Shown piece after piece: positions 52,927-60,839 of a stretch of 64,000 nt of DNA. The stretch comes from Planctomycetota bacterium (GTDB lineage Bacteria > Planctomycetota > SZUA-567 > JAFGGJ01), in contig JAFGGJ010000088.1 of the NCBI GenBank assembly GCA_016930595.1, positions 1-64,000 of the forward strand. Reading direction: 5' to 3'. The first letter of the stretch is position 1. Every line of letters starts with the position of its first letter. Below the pieces are notes generated by a model. The model was not told where the DNA came from. It did not search any database and saw only the letters and a list, made by a program, of their open reading frames with translations. Both the position numbers and the translations under genes were made by a program.

Positions 52927-55680
52927 GTGCGCACCTTTTTCATCGTTGTTTTCTTTTTACTGTTTGTCCTGCTTCTTCCTCTCGCCGCACGTGCCGGCGA
53001 TGCCGACATCGCGGAAGCGGAACAGTACCTCCGCCGAACCGTTATTGCCGCCGCGGCCGAACACCGGAAGATCACCTTCTTTGCGGATTTTCTCGGTGCC
53101 ACCGCAAGGGCTGAGCTCAAAGGCGCAGACCAGAAAGGCGTCTCGGCGGACGTTATGGGCATGAGACTCGATGTCCCATGGGTGAACCTCTCCCCCAGGC
53201 GCTTCTACGGCCTCGCAGCCAAATGCGCGGGCGATTCCGCGGAAGCCCGCCTCAACCTTGCTCGCTTCGCCCTCGCCAACGGCATGAACGAGCAGGCCGA
53301 ATCCGACCTCCGGGCCGCTCTCGAACTCGACCCCGCCATCGAACCGGCCGTAAGGCCCCTCCTGAACATCATCTCTCCTCCCGAACCCGCTCCCGCCGCG
53401 CCCGTCTCTGCTCCCGCTTCCACTGAAACCAGGCCGCAGCCCGGGCCCCGCCCGCCTTCCGGTGTCTACGCCCCTGAAATACACGGCTGGGCCCCCACCG
53501 GTCTTTCCGGCGGCGGCGCCATGTTTACCCCCACAATCAGCGGCGCCGACCCCAAAGTCATGATGCTTAACTGCGACATGTCCGCCGCCTATGTTTCCAC
53601 CGACGGCGGTCGCTTCTGGAGAATGATCCACCAGGGCCAGCTTCTCACAAACACACGCTGCCGTCCCGGCCTCCATCCCCGTGACTCCTCCATCATGTAC
53701 GCCGCGCTCGGCAGCCGCATCAAGCGCTCTGCGGATACAGGCCTTACCTGGCAGGACTGGGGCGATGCCGGCGCACAGCTCCGCGGCGAAATACAGTTCG
53801 ATCACGATAACCCCTCCCTCATGATCGCAGGCACCGCCTCCGGCGCCGTCATTTCTCACGACGCCGGCAAGACATGGAAGCCCTGTTCAGGCGTTGCCGG
53901 CGAAGGCAAGTCGTTCCATGTCGATCGCACCAGCCCCCCCGAACGACGCGTCATCTTCGCCGCTACCGCGCAGGGTGTTTGGCGTTCCGACGACAGCGGC
54001 TCAACCTGGGTCGACAAGACCCAGGGCCTCCCCTGGCAACGGGTCCACTCCTTTGCCGGAGGTTCCGATCCGAAGAGCTCTGCCTGCATCCTCTACTGTT
54101 CCGTCGAAAGCCGCTCCGTCGACGGCAAGTTCGCGGGCGGCATTTACCGCTCGCGCGACCGCGGCGAATCCTGGCAATCCGCCATGGGACGCGGCATCAA
54201 CCTCGATACCTCCACTGCCGACGAATACGCCGAAGGCCCCCTCGCCCAGTACAAGGACGTCCTCACCTCAGACGCCAGGCCGCTCACCGTCTACGCCGCA
54301 AACACTTCCACGGGCTTTCACCCTCCTCATCACACCACGGTCTACAGGAGCGACGACGGCGGCGATAACTGGCGCTCAGTCCTTTTCATGGATCCACGCT
54401 TCTCCGGCTATAACGTCGACAAGAACTACATGACCGCCTCCACCGGCCAGTGCTACGAAGGCTCCCAGCACGCCGCCGCCATCAGTCCCTCCAATCCCGA
54501 CGTCGTCATGCGCCTCACCGGCCAGATCATGCTCACCGACAACGGCGGCAGGACCTGGTACCAGGGACACTGCCACCTCGCTCCCGGACAGTCCGCCCAG
54601 CCCAACTGCTCCTGGATCTGCACCGGCGCCGTCGTCACCTCCACTTGGCATTACTACGTCGATCCACACCAGCACAACCGCCACTACATCGCCTACACAG
54701 ACATCGGCTTCGCACGCTCGATGGACGGCGGTATGACCTGGGCCTGGTGGGAAAAGAACAAGTGGGCTCCCTGGCGCAATACCTGCTATGAACTCGCCTT
54801 CGACCCCGAAATCCCGGGCAGAATCTGGGGCGCTTTCACCAACGTTCACGACATCCCTAACGACAACATCATCGGCGGCCGCCACTGGAACAACAATCCC
54901 GAAAGCGGCCCCGGCGGCGTCTGCGTCAGCACCGATTTCGCACTCTCATGGTCCCCATCCAACCAGGGCATGCCCGTCTCGCCCGTCACTTCCGTCGTCG
55001 TGGATCCAAAGTCCCCACGCGGCCGCAGGACTCTCTATGCCGGCGTCTTCGGCAAGGGCGTCTATAAATCGGTTGACGACGGCAAGTCCTGGGTGAACAA
55101 GAGCAAGGGTTTCGGCCATCCTTCAAATATGCGCGTTTATCGGGTTATCATCCATGAAGACGGCACACTCTTCGCCATGATTACCGCCTTCCAGCGCGGC
55201 GGCACTTTCACCGGGGACGGCGTCGGCCTCTATCGCTCGAAAGACGGCGCCGAAACCTGGGAATGCATTACCAGGGACGCGCCCATCCTCTGGCCCAAGG
55301 ATTTTGAAGTCCACCCGAAGAACAGCAGTATCATCTTCATCGGCGCCGCCGCCACGCGCTCGCCTTCCACCCCCGGCGGCCTCTACCGTACCAGGGACGG
55401 CGGCCGCACCTGGAACCAGGTCGCAAGCAAAGGCCGCCAGCACTTCGGCGCTTACTTCCACCCAAAAAAACCCGACTGGGTCTACATGACCATGTGCGAA
55501 GGCTCTGTGCCCTGTTCCCTTTTCCTGAGCACCGACGGTGGCGACAATTGGCTGCCCTTCAACTCCTTCCCGTTCTCCAACACCCAACGGGTTACCGTGG
55601 ACCCCGACGACGACAATAAAATCTACGTCACCACCTTCGGCGGCAGCATCTTCCGCGGCCCGGCCGTCCCGCGCCGCTGA
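52927..55680 (+). CDS. Secreted Asp-box (BNR/sortilin-like) beta-propeller protein
   Basis: 917 residues from GTG 52927 (SD GAGGAGG). A signal peptide (FFIVVFFLLFVLLLPLAARA) is followed by a helical, TPR-like region (about 30-160), a Pro-rich linker, and from about 180 a large propeller. At least twelve Asp-box-like motifs are visible, for example STDGGRFW, SADTGLTW, SHDAGKTW, SDDSGSTW, SDDGGDNW, TDNGGRTW, SMDGGMTW, SVDDGKSW, TRDGGRTW and STDGGDNW. The count suggests a tandem ten-bladed or double propeller as in sortilin/GH74-like proteins. GH74 xyloglucanase is possible, but no catalytic aspartates can be assigned. It is probably a glycan-binding or -cleaving secreted protein. Confidence 0.75.
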   Translation: MRTFFIVVFFLLFVLLLPLAARAGDADIAEAEQYLRRTVIAAAAEHRKITFFADFLGATARAELKGADQKGVSADVMGMRLDVPWVNLSPRRFYGLAAKCAGDSAEARLNLARFALANGMNEQAESDLRAALELDPAIEPAVRPLLNIISPPEPAPAAPVSAPASTETRPQPGPRPPSGVYAPEIHGWAPTGLSGGGAMFTPTISGADPKVMMLNCDMSAAYVSTDGGRFWRMIHQGQLLTNTRCRPGLHPRDSSIMYAALGSRIKRSADTGLTWQDWGDAGAQLRGEIQFDHDNPSLMIAGTASGAVISHDAGKTWKPCSGVAGEGKSFHVDRTSPPERRVIFAATAQGVWRSDDSGSTWVDKTQGLPWQRVHSFAGGSDPKSSACILYCSVESRSVDGKFAGGIYRSRDRGESWQSAMGRGINLDTSTADEYAEGPLAQYKDVLTSDARPLTVYAANTSTGFHPPHHTTVYRSDDGGDNWRSVLFMDPRFSGYNVDKNYMTASTGQCYEGSQHAAAISPSNPDVVMRLTGQIMLTDNGGRTWYQGHCHLAPGQSAQPNCSWICTGAVVTSTWHYYVDPHQHNRHYIAYTDIGFARSMDGGMTWAWWEKNKWAPWRNTCYELAFDPEIPGRIWGAFTNVHDIPNDNIIGGRHWNNNPESGPGGVCVSTDFALSWSPSNQGMPVSPVTSVVVDPKSPRGRRTLYAGVFGKGVYKSVDDGKSWVNKSKGFGHPSNMRVYRVIIHEDGTLFAMITAFQRGGTFTGDGVGLYRSKDGAETWECITRDAPILWPKDFEVHPKNSSIIFIGAAATRSPSTPGGLYRTRDGGRTWNQVASKGRQHFGAYFHPKKPDWVYMTMCEGSVPCSLFLSTDGGDNWLPFNSFPFSNTQRVTVDPDDDNKIYVTTFGGSIFRGPAVPRR

Positions 55681-55708
55681 TGCTTCAGGAAAACGGCCTG
55701 TCTGTATG

Positions 55709-56404
55709 CTACGGCTGTGTGTTGAATACGACCAAGTCGGCGAATTCCCCTACCTGCAAATACGACGTCCCTTCCGCCTGCGCTCCAAGGTTCGTTTCGT
55801 GGTTTACCGAAACCACCTGCAGCTCCACGTCGCTCGTACCGGCCAGGAGCGTGGCCGCCGGAATGTACGCCGGTGGCGTCACCCCCACAATGGTCGTCCA
55901 CTCGGTGGAGCTTCGCGTGTAAGTCCCCGAAACAAGCAACTGCACGTAGACCGGGACGAACGACATCGCGTTCCATACCACGGCGATGTCCGCGTCGGAA
56001 TCCTGCGTGCTCCCTCCCGTGGGATTCGTGACCGTCGGCGGCTCCGGCATCTGCACCGTCGCACCCACGGTTACGGTAGCGCCGCTGTTGACCACCTGTA
56101 CCATGACGTCGTCGCCGGAACTGATACTGAATCCTCCCGAAGTGTACGTACCGCCTCCCACGTGCGGTATCGTGGTCGGGGCCCCGGCCCCGATCTGGAC
56201 GGTTACTGTAGCGTCAGTCACCGGCACCCCGCCGTCCATGACGCTGAATGCAACGACGTTGGTGAATGACGGCGGCATGTTGTTGACTACAAAGCCCTTC
56301 ACTTCCAGATCCGGAGGAGCAGGATCCCCGCCCCCTCCACAGCCCGTGCTTGTTAAAAGAAGTCCCGCCGCCAGCACCGCGCCTGCAAAATTCCTGTAAC
56401 CCAT
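55709..56404 (-). CDS. Small beta-rich lipoprotein
   Basis: 231 residues from ATG 56404 (SD GGGGAGG). The leader GAVLAAGLLLTSTGCGGGG has a lipobox with Cys about 20. The rest is beta-strand rich: ATVTVQIGAGAPTTIP, GGGTYTSGGFSISSGD, VMVQVVNSGATVTVGATV, and a second domain with DIAVVWNAMSFVPVYVQLLV. It looks like two Ig-like or FnIII-like domains, similar in style to the PKD lipoproteins at 25-28 kb but without clear homology. It converges on the Asp-box gene with a 28-base gap. Function unknown; probably surface-exposed. Confidence 0.65.
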   Translation of the reverse strand: MGYRNFAGAVLAAGLLLTSTGCGGGGDPAPPDLEVKGFVVNNMPPSFTNVVAFSVMDGGVPVTDATVTVQIGAGAPTTIPHVGGGTYTSGGFSISSGDDVMVQVVNSGATVTVGATVQMPEPPTVTNPTGGSTQDSDADIAVVWNAMSFVPVYVQLLVSGTYTRSSTEWTTIVGVTPPAYIPAATLLAGTSDVELQVVSVNHETNLGAQAEGTSYLQVGEFADLVVFNTQP

Positions 56405-56547
56405 TCCTGCCTCCCCTCGGCAAATACCCGTCCTCAGAAAATCACGCCGTGTCAGCAGTCTAGCGTCTGGAAGAAGAAAAAGCAACAAGCCCTTTGCTCT
56501 TCCCGGCCCTGCCATGCGGTGTCCGTCCGCAAAACGCCCGGGACGGG

Positions 56548-56575
56548 TTGCGCCGGCGTCGTGTTGCGGTAACAT
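56548..56575 (+). promoter_or_regulatory. Possible promoter of UroD-like gene
   Basis: TTGCGC (56548-56553), a 16-base spacer and TAACAT (56570-56575), 34 bases before the ATG at 56610. A weak -10. Confidence 0.35.
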
Positions 56576-56609
56576 GTTTTCCCGATTGTCATGCCAGGAG
56601 GTTCCCGCC

Positions 56610-57668
56610 ATGCCGAAAGAAACCATGTCCCCCAAAGAACGCTGGCTCGCCGTCCTCAACCGGCAGAAGCCCGACCGCGTCCCCATGGACTTCCGCGGCA
56701 CCGGCGAAGTCCAGGCTAAACTCCTGAAGCACTTTGACACCACCGACATGCAGGACGTCTTCTCTCGGCTCCATATCGACAATCCCGTCGGCGCGGGCGG
56801 CGATTATATCGGCCCTCAACCTCCGCCCGACACCGATATCTGGGGCCGCACCTACAGGGATATCGCCTACGAAGGCGGCTCCTACAGGGAATGCGTCTCC
56901 CATCCACTCGCCGGCTTCGAAACCGTCGAAGAAATCGAAGCCTCCTACGTCTGGCCCACCGCCGACCTCTATGACTATTCCTCCGTGTCCGGTAAGCTCA
57001 AGGGCAAGGATGATTACCCTGTCATGGCTGGCGGCTCCGAACCCTTCCTTCTTTACCGCGACCTGCGCGGCCACGAACAGGCCTACATGGATCTCGTCCT
57101 CCACCCCGACATCGTCCACTACTGCCTCGATAAACTCTTTGATTTCTGCTACGAAAACACGCGCCGCATCTACGAAGCCGTCCCGGGGCGCGTCACCATG
57201 TCCTACGTTGCAGAAGATCTCGGCAGCCAGGAAGACCTCCTGATGTCCCTTGATCACATACGCGAATTCCTCCTCCCCAGGATGAAGCGCATGGTGGACC
57301 TCGTTCACTCTGCCGGCGCCTTTTCCTTCTGGCATTCCGACGGCTCCATCCGCAAAATCCTTCCCGATATGCTCGACATCGGCCAGGACGTCCTCGATCC
57401 CATCCAGTGGCGCTGCCGCAACATGGACCGGGCGGAACTCAAGCGCGACTTCGGCGACAGGATCATCCTCCACGGCGGCGTGGATAATCAGAAAACACTC
57501 GCCTTCGACACCCCCAAAGACGTCGAAGAAGAAGTTATCTACAACCTGAAAGTGTTGGGCGAAGGCGGCGGCTATGTCCTTTCCCCCTGCCACAATATTC
57601 AGGCCGTTTCCCCCGTCGAAAACATCATCGCCATGTACGAAACCGGCTACGCCCACGGCTGGACCTGA
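56610..57668 (+). CDS. UroD-superfamily protein
   Basis: 352 residues from ATG 56610 (SD AGGAGG). MSPKERWLAVLNRQKPDRVP is the superfamily start. VTMSYVAEDLGSQEDLLMSL, SFWHSDGSIRKILPDML, RIILHGGVDNQKTLAF and YVLSPCHNIQAVSPVENI fit the large group of UroD-like proteins abundant in glycan-degrading anaerobes and PVC-type bacteria. The zinc position is His-Ser-Asp-Gly rather than His-x-Cys. The reaction is unknown, possibly a methyl or methoxy transfer. It is the third member of this superfamily in the window. Palindromic repeats B and C follow directly. Confidence 0.78.
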   Translation: MPKETMSPKERWLAVLNRQKPDRVPMDFRGTGEVQAKLLKHFDTTDMQDVFSRLHIDNPVGAGGDYIGPQPPPDTDIWGRTYRDIAYEGGSYRECVSHPLAGFETVEEIEASYVWPTADLYDYSSVSGKLKGKDDYPVMAGGSEPFLLYRDLRGHEQAYMDLVLHPDIVHYCLDKLFDFCYENTRRIYEAVPGRVTMSYVAEDLGSQEDLLMSLDHIREFLLPRMKRMVDLVHSAGAFSFWHSDGSIRKILPDMLDIGQDVLDPIQWRCRNMDRAELKRDFGDRIILHGGVDNQKTLAFDTPKDVEEEVIYNLKVLGEGGGYVLSPCHNIQAVSPVENIIAMYETGYAHGWT

Positions 57669-57672
57669 CCCG

Positions 57673-57787
57673 CCCACCCCAGCGCCTGTGGCGCGCGTGC
57701 CTCCTGCAATTGAGCGTTTCCCTCGAGCAGGACCATGTGCACTGGGTCTTGCTCGAAAATGGTGCTTCCTCGCCGTCAGGCGGCCCA
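57673..57787. repeat. Palindromic intergenic repeat, copy B (right end truncated)
   Basis: It starts with CCCACCCCAGCGCCTG (57673-57688) and contains GAGCAGGACC and GGTCTTGCTC around its centre, then ATGGTGCTTC. It matches the reverse complement of copy A over most of its length. It stops after CAGGCGG, lacking the last about 23 bases including the right terminal repeat, and abuts copy C. It lies five bases past the UroD-like stop. Confidence 0.8.
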
Positions 57788-57923
57788 CCCACCCCAATCG
57801 CCTGTGGCGCGCGTGCTTATCAGCAAAGAAAGTTTGCTGTTGAGCAGGACCCCATGCGAGGGGCCTTGCTCGAAAATGGTGCTTCTTCGCCGACAGGCGG
57901 GGGGCCGCAGGCGCTGGGGTGGG
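57788..57923. repeat. Palindromic intergenic repeat, copy C
   Basis: 136 bp from CCCACCCCAATCGCCTG to CAGGCGCTGGGGTGGG, the left end differing from the consensus by AT for GC near the middle. The inner dyad is GAGCAGGACC/GGCCTTGCTC. The right half is nearly identical to the reverse complement of the left half of copy A; the left-inner part (TTATCAGCAAAGAAAGTTTG) is diverged. Confidence 0.8.
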
Positions 57924-58126
57924 TGGGTTCGGCAAGTCGTTGTCATATGGGATGTTAGGTATAGCTATATACCGCTAAGGATTGGCTTCGTTTTGTCAAT
58001 TTTTTATGGTGTTTGCTTCTTCGGAAGTCCTGTGTGGAAAGCGGGATTGAGAAATTGTGCACATTTCCTTACCATGGTATGTGCCGGCCCGCTGCGGGTC
58101 ACGGCAATGAAAGGATGGCACCGCGC
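57924..58126. other. AT-rich intergenic stretch
   Basis: With repeats B and C, this is the longest gene-free stretch (57669-58126). It contains a dyad GGTATA-GCTA-TATACC (57958-57973) and a possible promoter, TTGAGA with TACCAT 17 bases later (about 58046-58074). No gene was seen. Confidence 0.4.
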
Positions 58127-59764
58127 ATGAAATGGTCCTGTCTGTTCGACGCTCCGTCTCTCATCCTGGCTCCCGCCGACGGCGGATTTTCCGGACATAT
58201 AGCGCTCGGCCCGGACGAAGCCGGCCGTTCCGCCGACGTGCTGCTTACCGAAGTGGCTGGAACGTTCCGCCTGGACGCCAGGGTCGCCGGACGCCCGGCA
58301 GCGGTACGTCCGGACCATCCGGAATGGTACAACCGCGCGCACATGGCGCTCATGCTCAACCCGGAACATGACCACTGCACCCGCTGGATGTATGCTGTCA
58401 GCGACACCGGGTCCGCCGTGGGGAGCGCGGCATGGACGGCTCCCGGCGAAGAACCCGGGGACGTCCCTTCCCACCCGCTGGCGGCGCCGCCGGCGGCGCG
58501 GAGTTCATTCGAATGGCTGGGCGACTCCGGCTACCGGATTTCCCTGGAAATACCTTCCGAAGCGCTCTGGAAAGCTCCCGGCACTCCGGCGGGCATGCGC
58601 ATCAAGCTCGGCTTTCACGAAGAAACCATCGTCGATCCGCTCACCTGGCCCGTGGACCCCGGTGCCGCAAGCGACGTGCCCCTCCTCTTCGCCGATGTCT
58701 ACCTCGGCAAACCTCCGCTGAACATGAAACTGGTCGAATTCCCCCAGCCCGCATGGGGAGGCGCCCCGGGCGCCGTCAGGCTTCAAGGCATCCTCGCCCC
58801 AGGCGCCGCCTCATCCGGCACCGTGAACGTCACGGCAATACTGCCGGAAGACTCCGAAATCCCCCAACCGCCGCAGGAGTGGAAAGCGGAGCGCGGCGCG
58901 TTCCGGTTCGACGGCGACGTCCTCTTCCACCACCGCGCCAAGTGGTCCAACAGCCTTCTTCTGACTGCACGGGTCAGGCTGGAAGTCAAGGACGCCGACG
59001 GCGGCTCTCTCTGGCTGGCTGAATACCCTTTCGGCTTCGACTGCGGCATAATCGTCCGTGAAAAATACGGCGCCGCTGCAGGACCGGCGGTGGATCGCCC
59101 GGCCCCGCAGGACGCGAACTTCGTTGACCGCTACCGGCAATACATCCTCTCCCGCCTGCCCGACTACCGGCGCATGACGACACGCGACGGCGCGCCGTCG
59201 GACTTCTACCTGGCCGATGCCGCCGGCGGAGCCGACCTCGACCTCTCCGCGGAAGATCCTCTCGGCTCCGCTGCAGCAATGCTGGCCGCACGTTTCCACG
59301 ACTGGCAGGACGCCCTCTGCGCCGCGGCCATGTGGGTATACCACCCATGCATCACAAGGCACTCGTCCACCTGGCACAGGATATCGGGCTACGCCACCCT
59401 GCCGACCATAATGCGCCTTGGAGGCTGTTTCTGCGGCGACACCTCCCGCCTCCTGGCATCGCTCGCCGAAAAGACCGGGGCGATCCTCGGCGTGCCGCTC
59501 AAAGGCTGGACCATGGGCCTCCGAGGCCACCTCATAACGCTCGTGGAAGCCCCCGTCGGCCGCGTCGTCCTCGACGGCATGCTGGGGCTATGGTTCCATA
59601 CTCTCGACAACTCCCGCCTTGCCACCCTGGAAGAAATGCGCGGCACCCGGGAAATCGTCCACAGAATGTGGTACTGCCCTCGCGCCCACGGCCATGAATT
59701 CTTCCACGGCAACCCGGACCAGATTATACGGCAATGGGAAGAAGGATCCCTGGCATGGCCCTGA
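58127..59764 (+). CDS. Transglutaminase-like protein with N-terminal beta-sandwich
   Basis: 545 residues from ATG 58127; an ATG at 58115 is also possible. No signal peptide is evident. The first about 210 residues are beta-rich and resemble the sugar-binding or CBM9-like modules of carbohydrate-linked proteins (RSADVLLTEVAGTFRLDARV, GYRISLEIPSEALW). The C-terminal about 180 residues have the order of a transglutaminase/protease core: Cys in RLGGCFCGDTSRLLASLA, His in GLRGHLITLVEAP and Asp in VVLDGMLGLWF. Such domains cleave or form amide bonds, but inactive binding versions exist. It converges on the HDOD gene with a five-base gap. Confidence 0.65.
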   Translation: MKWSCLFDAPSLILAPADGGFSGHIALGPDEAGRSADVLLTEVAGTFRLDARVAGRPAAVRPDHPEWYNRAHMALMLNPEHDHCTRWMYAVSDTGSAVGSAAWTAPGEEPGDVPSHPLAAPPAARSSFEWLGDSGYRISLEIPSEALWKAPGTPAGMRIKLGFHEETIVDPLTWPVDPGAASDVPLLFADVYLGKPPLNMKLVEFPQPAWGGAPGAVRLQGILAPGAASSGTVNVTAILPEDSEIPQPPQEWKAERGAFRFDGDVLFHHRAKWSNSLLLTARVRLEVKDADGGSLWLAEYPFGFDCGIIVREKYGAAAGPAVDRPAPQDANFVDRYRQYILSRLPDYRRMTTRDGAPSDFYLADAAGGADLDLSAEDPLGSAAAMLAARFHDWQDALCAAAMWVYHPCITRHSSTWHRISGYATLPTIMRLGGCFCGDTSRLLASLAEKTGAILGVPLKGWTMGLRGHLITLVEAPVGRVVLDGMLGLWFHTLDNSRLATLEEMRGTREIVHRMWYCPRAHGHEFFHGNPDQIIRQWEEGSLAWP

Positions 59765-59769
59765 CGGTC

Positions 59770-60660
59770 TCAACCCGCGTGCACTATGATTTCGGACATC
59801 TTCCGTGCCGCTTCAAGTACGTTCTCCATCATCCGGGAACACTTGCTCACGGGGATCCCCACCGCTTCCATCTCGCTGGCGGAAGGACCGCCCGATATGC
59901 CTTCGCCGCTGTCCCCGACGCGGCCGGCAATGCAGATCCGGTCGCCCAGGTGGACGATCGCCGCCAGCCCACGCCCGTGCTTCTCGGCGGACCCGGGGTC
60001 GTGATGCCACGCGACGCCTTCAACGATCTCCGGCCGCTGGTGCCATCTCTCCAGAAGCATCCCGCCGATGTCGCCGTGGTCCGTCCCCATGAGTGCTCTT
60101 TCCGCCTTCAGTCTCGGCATGGACTCCCCCAGGCTCATGCGCATGATGCCGTCGGCGATGTCCGGCAGGCAGCATTCCAGCAGAAGCCACCCCACGTCGT
60201 GCATCAGGCCGGCGGTGTAGGCCTCTTCGGGATCCACGGCAAGCCCGGAATAGGAATAGACGGCAAGGAGCCTGGCCGCTCCGGCGACGCCGATGGAATG
60301 CCGCCAGAAATCCCGGTAATCGACGTGGTCCAGCGTCGTGGGGAACGCCGAAACCACCGAAAGCGCCGATACGAGCCGCCTTACTTCCTCCACGCCCAGC
60401 ATCGCGACGGCCTGCCGGATGTCCCACGTTTCCTCGTGACCGTCAAAGTATTCCGATGCGTTGACCACGTTCAGGATTCGCGCGGCAATGGACGCGTCCT
60501 TGGCCACTATGGCCGCGATCGTGGCGATGCGCGGGTGGCTGGACTCCAGCATCTGGTCGAGTTCCATGAGCACGCTCGGGGCGGCGGGAAGCGAATCGGT
60601 CTCCCTCACTTTCCGCCGGATCTTGCGCCTCTTTCTCGACTGTTCCTCGGCCGCGCCCAA
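59770..60660 (-). CDS. HDOD-domain protein
   Basis: About 296 residues from TTG 60660 (SD GGAAGGGA). A GTG at 60708 in the same frame lies on the far side of a TATAAT that is probably this gene's -10, so I prefer the shorter form. HDOD features are DSLPAAPSVLMELDQML, ATIAAIVAKDASIAARILNV, IRQAVAMLGVEEVRRLV, AYTAGLMHDVGWLLLECCLP and VEGVAWHHDPGSAEKHG. HDOD proteins are HD-related signalling scaffolds, usually without phosphodiesterase activity, linked to motility, biofilm and chemotaxis control. No GGDEF or kinase partner is adjacent. Confidence 0.85.
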   Translation of the reverse strand: MGAAEEQSRKRRKIRRKVRETDSLPAAPSVLMELDQMLESSHPRIATIAAIVAKDASIAARILNVVNASEYFDGHEETWDIRQAVAMLGVEEVRRLVSALSVVSAFPTTLDHVDYRDFWRHSIGVAGAARLLAVYSYSGLAVDPEEAYTAGLMHDVGWLLLECCLPDIADGIMRMSLGESMPRLKAERALMGTDHGDIGGMLLERWHQRPEIVEGVAWHHDPGSAEKHGRGLAAIVHLGDRICIAGRVGDSGEGISGGPSASEMEAVGIPVSKCSRMMENVLEAARKMSEIIVHAG

Positions 60661-60693
60661 AACACCGTCCCTTCCGTCGCGCACCCTGCATTC

Positions 60694-60699
60694 ATTATA
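60694..60699 (-). promoter_or_regulatory. Likely -10 box of HDOD gene
   Basis: A perfect TATAAT on the minus strand (60699-60694); the -35 is weak (CGGGAA at 17 bases). It supports a start downstream of it at TTG 60660. On the plus strand a TATACT at 60773-60778 may serve the gene at 60840. Confidence 0.35.
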
Positions 60700-60839
60700 C
60701 CGCGCCACGGACCTGTTTCCCGGACGATGCGGAAGAAGCTTTCATGGGGGTGACTTTACGGACGTATGGCGGTATACTATCCCCCGACAGGGACAGCCGC
60801 GTCAGCGTCCCGGGACAGGCTTTTTGGCCGGGAGGAACC

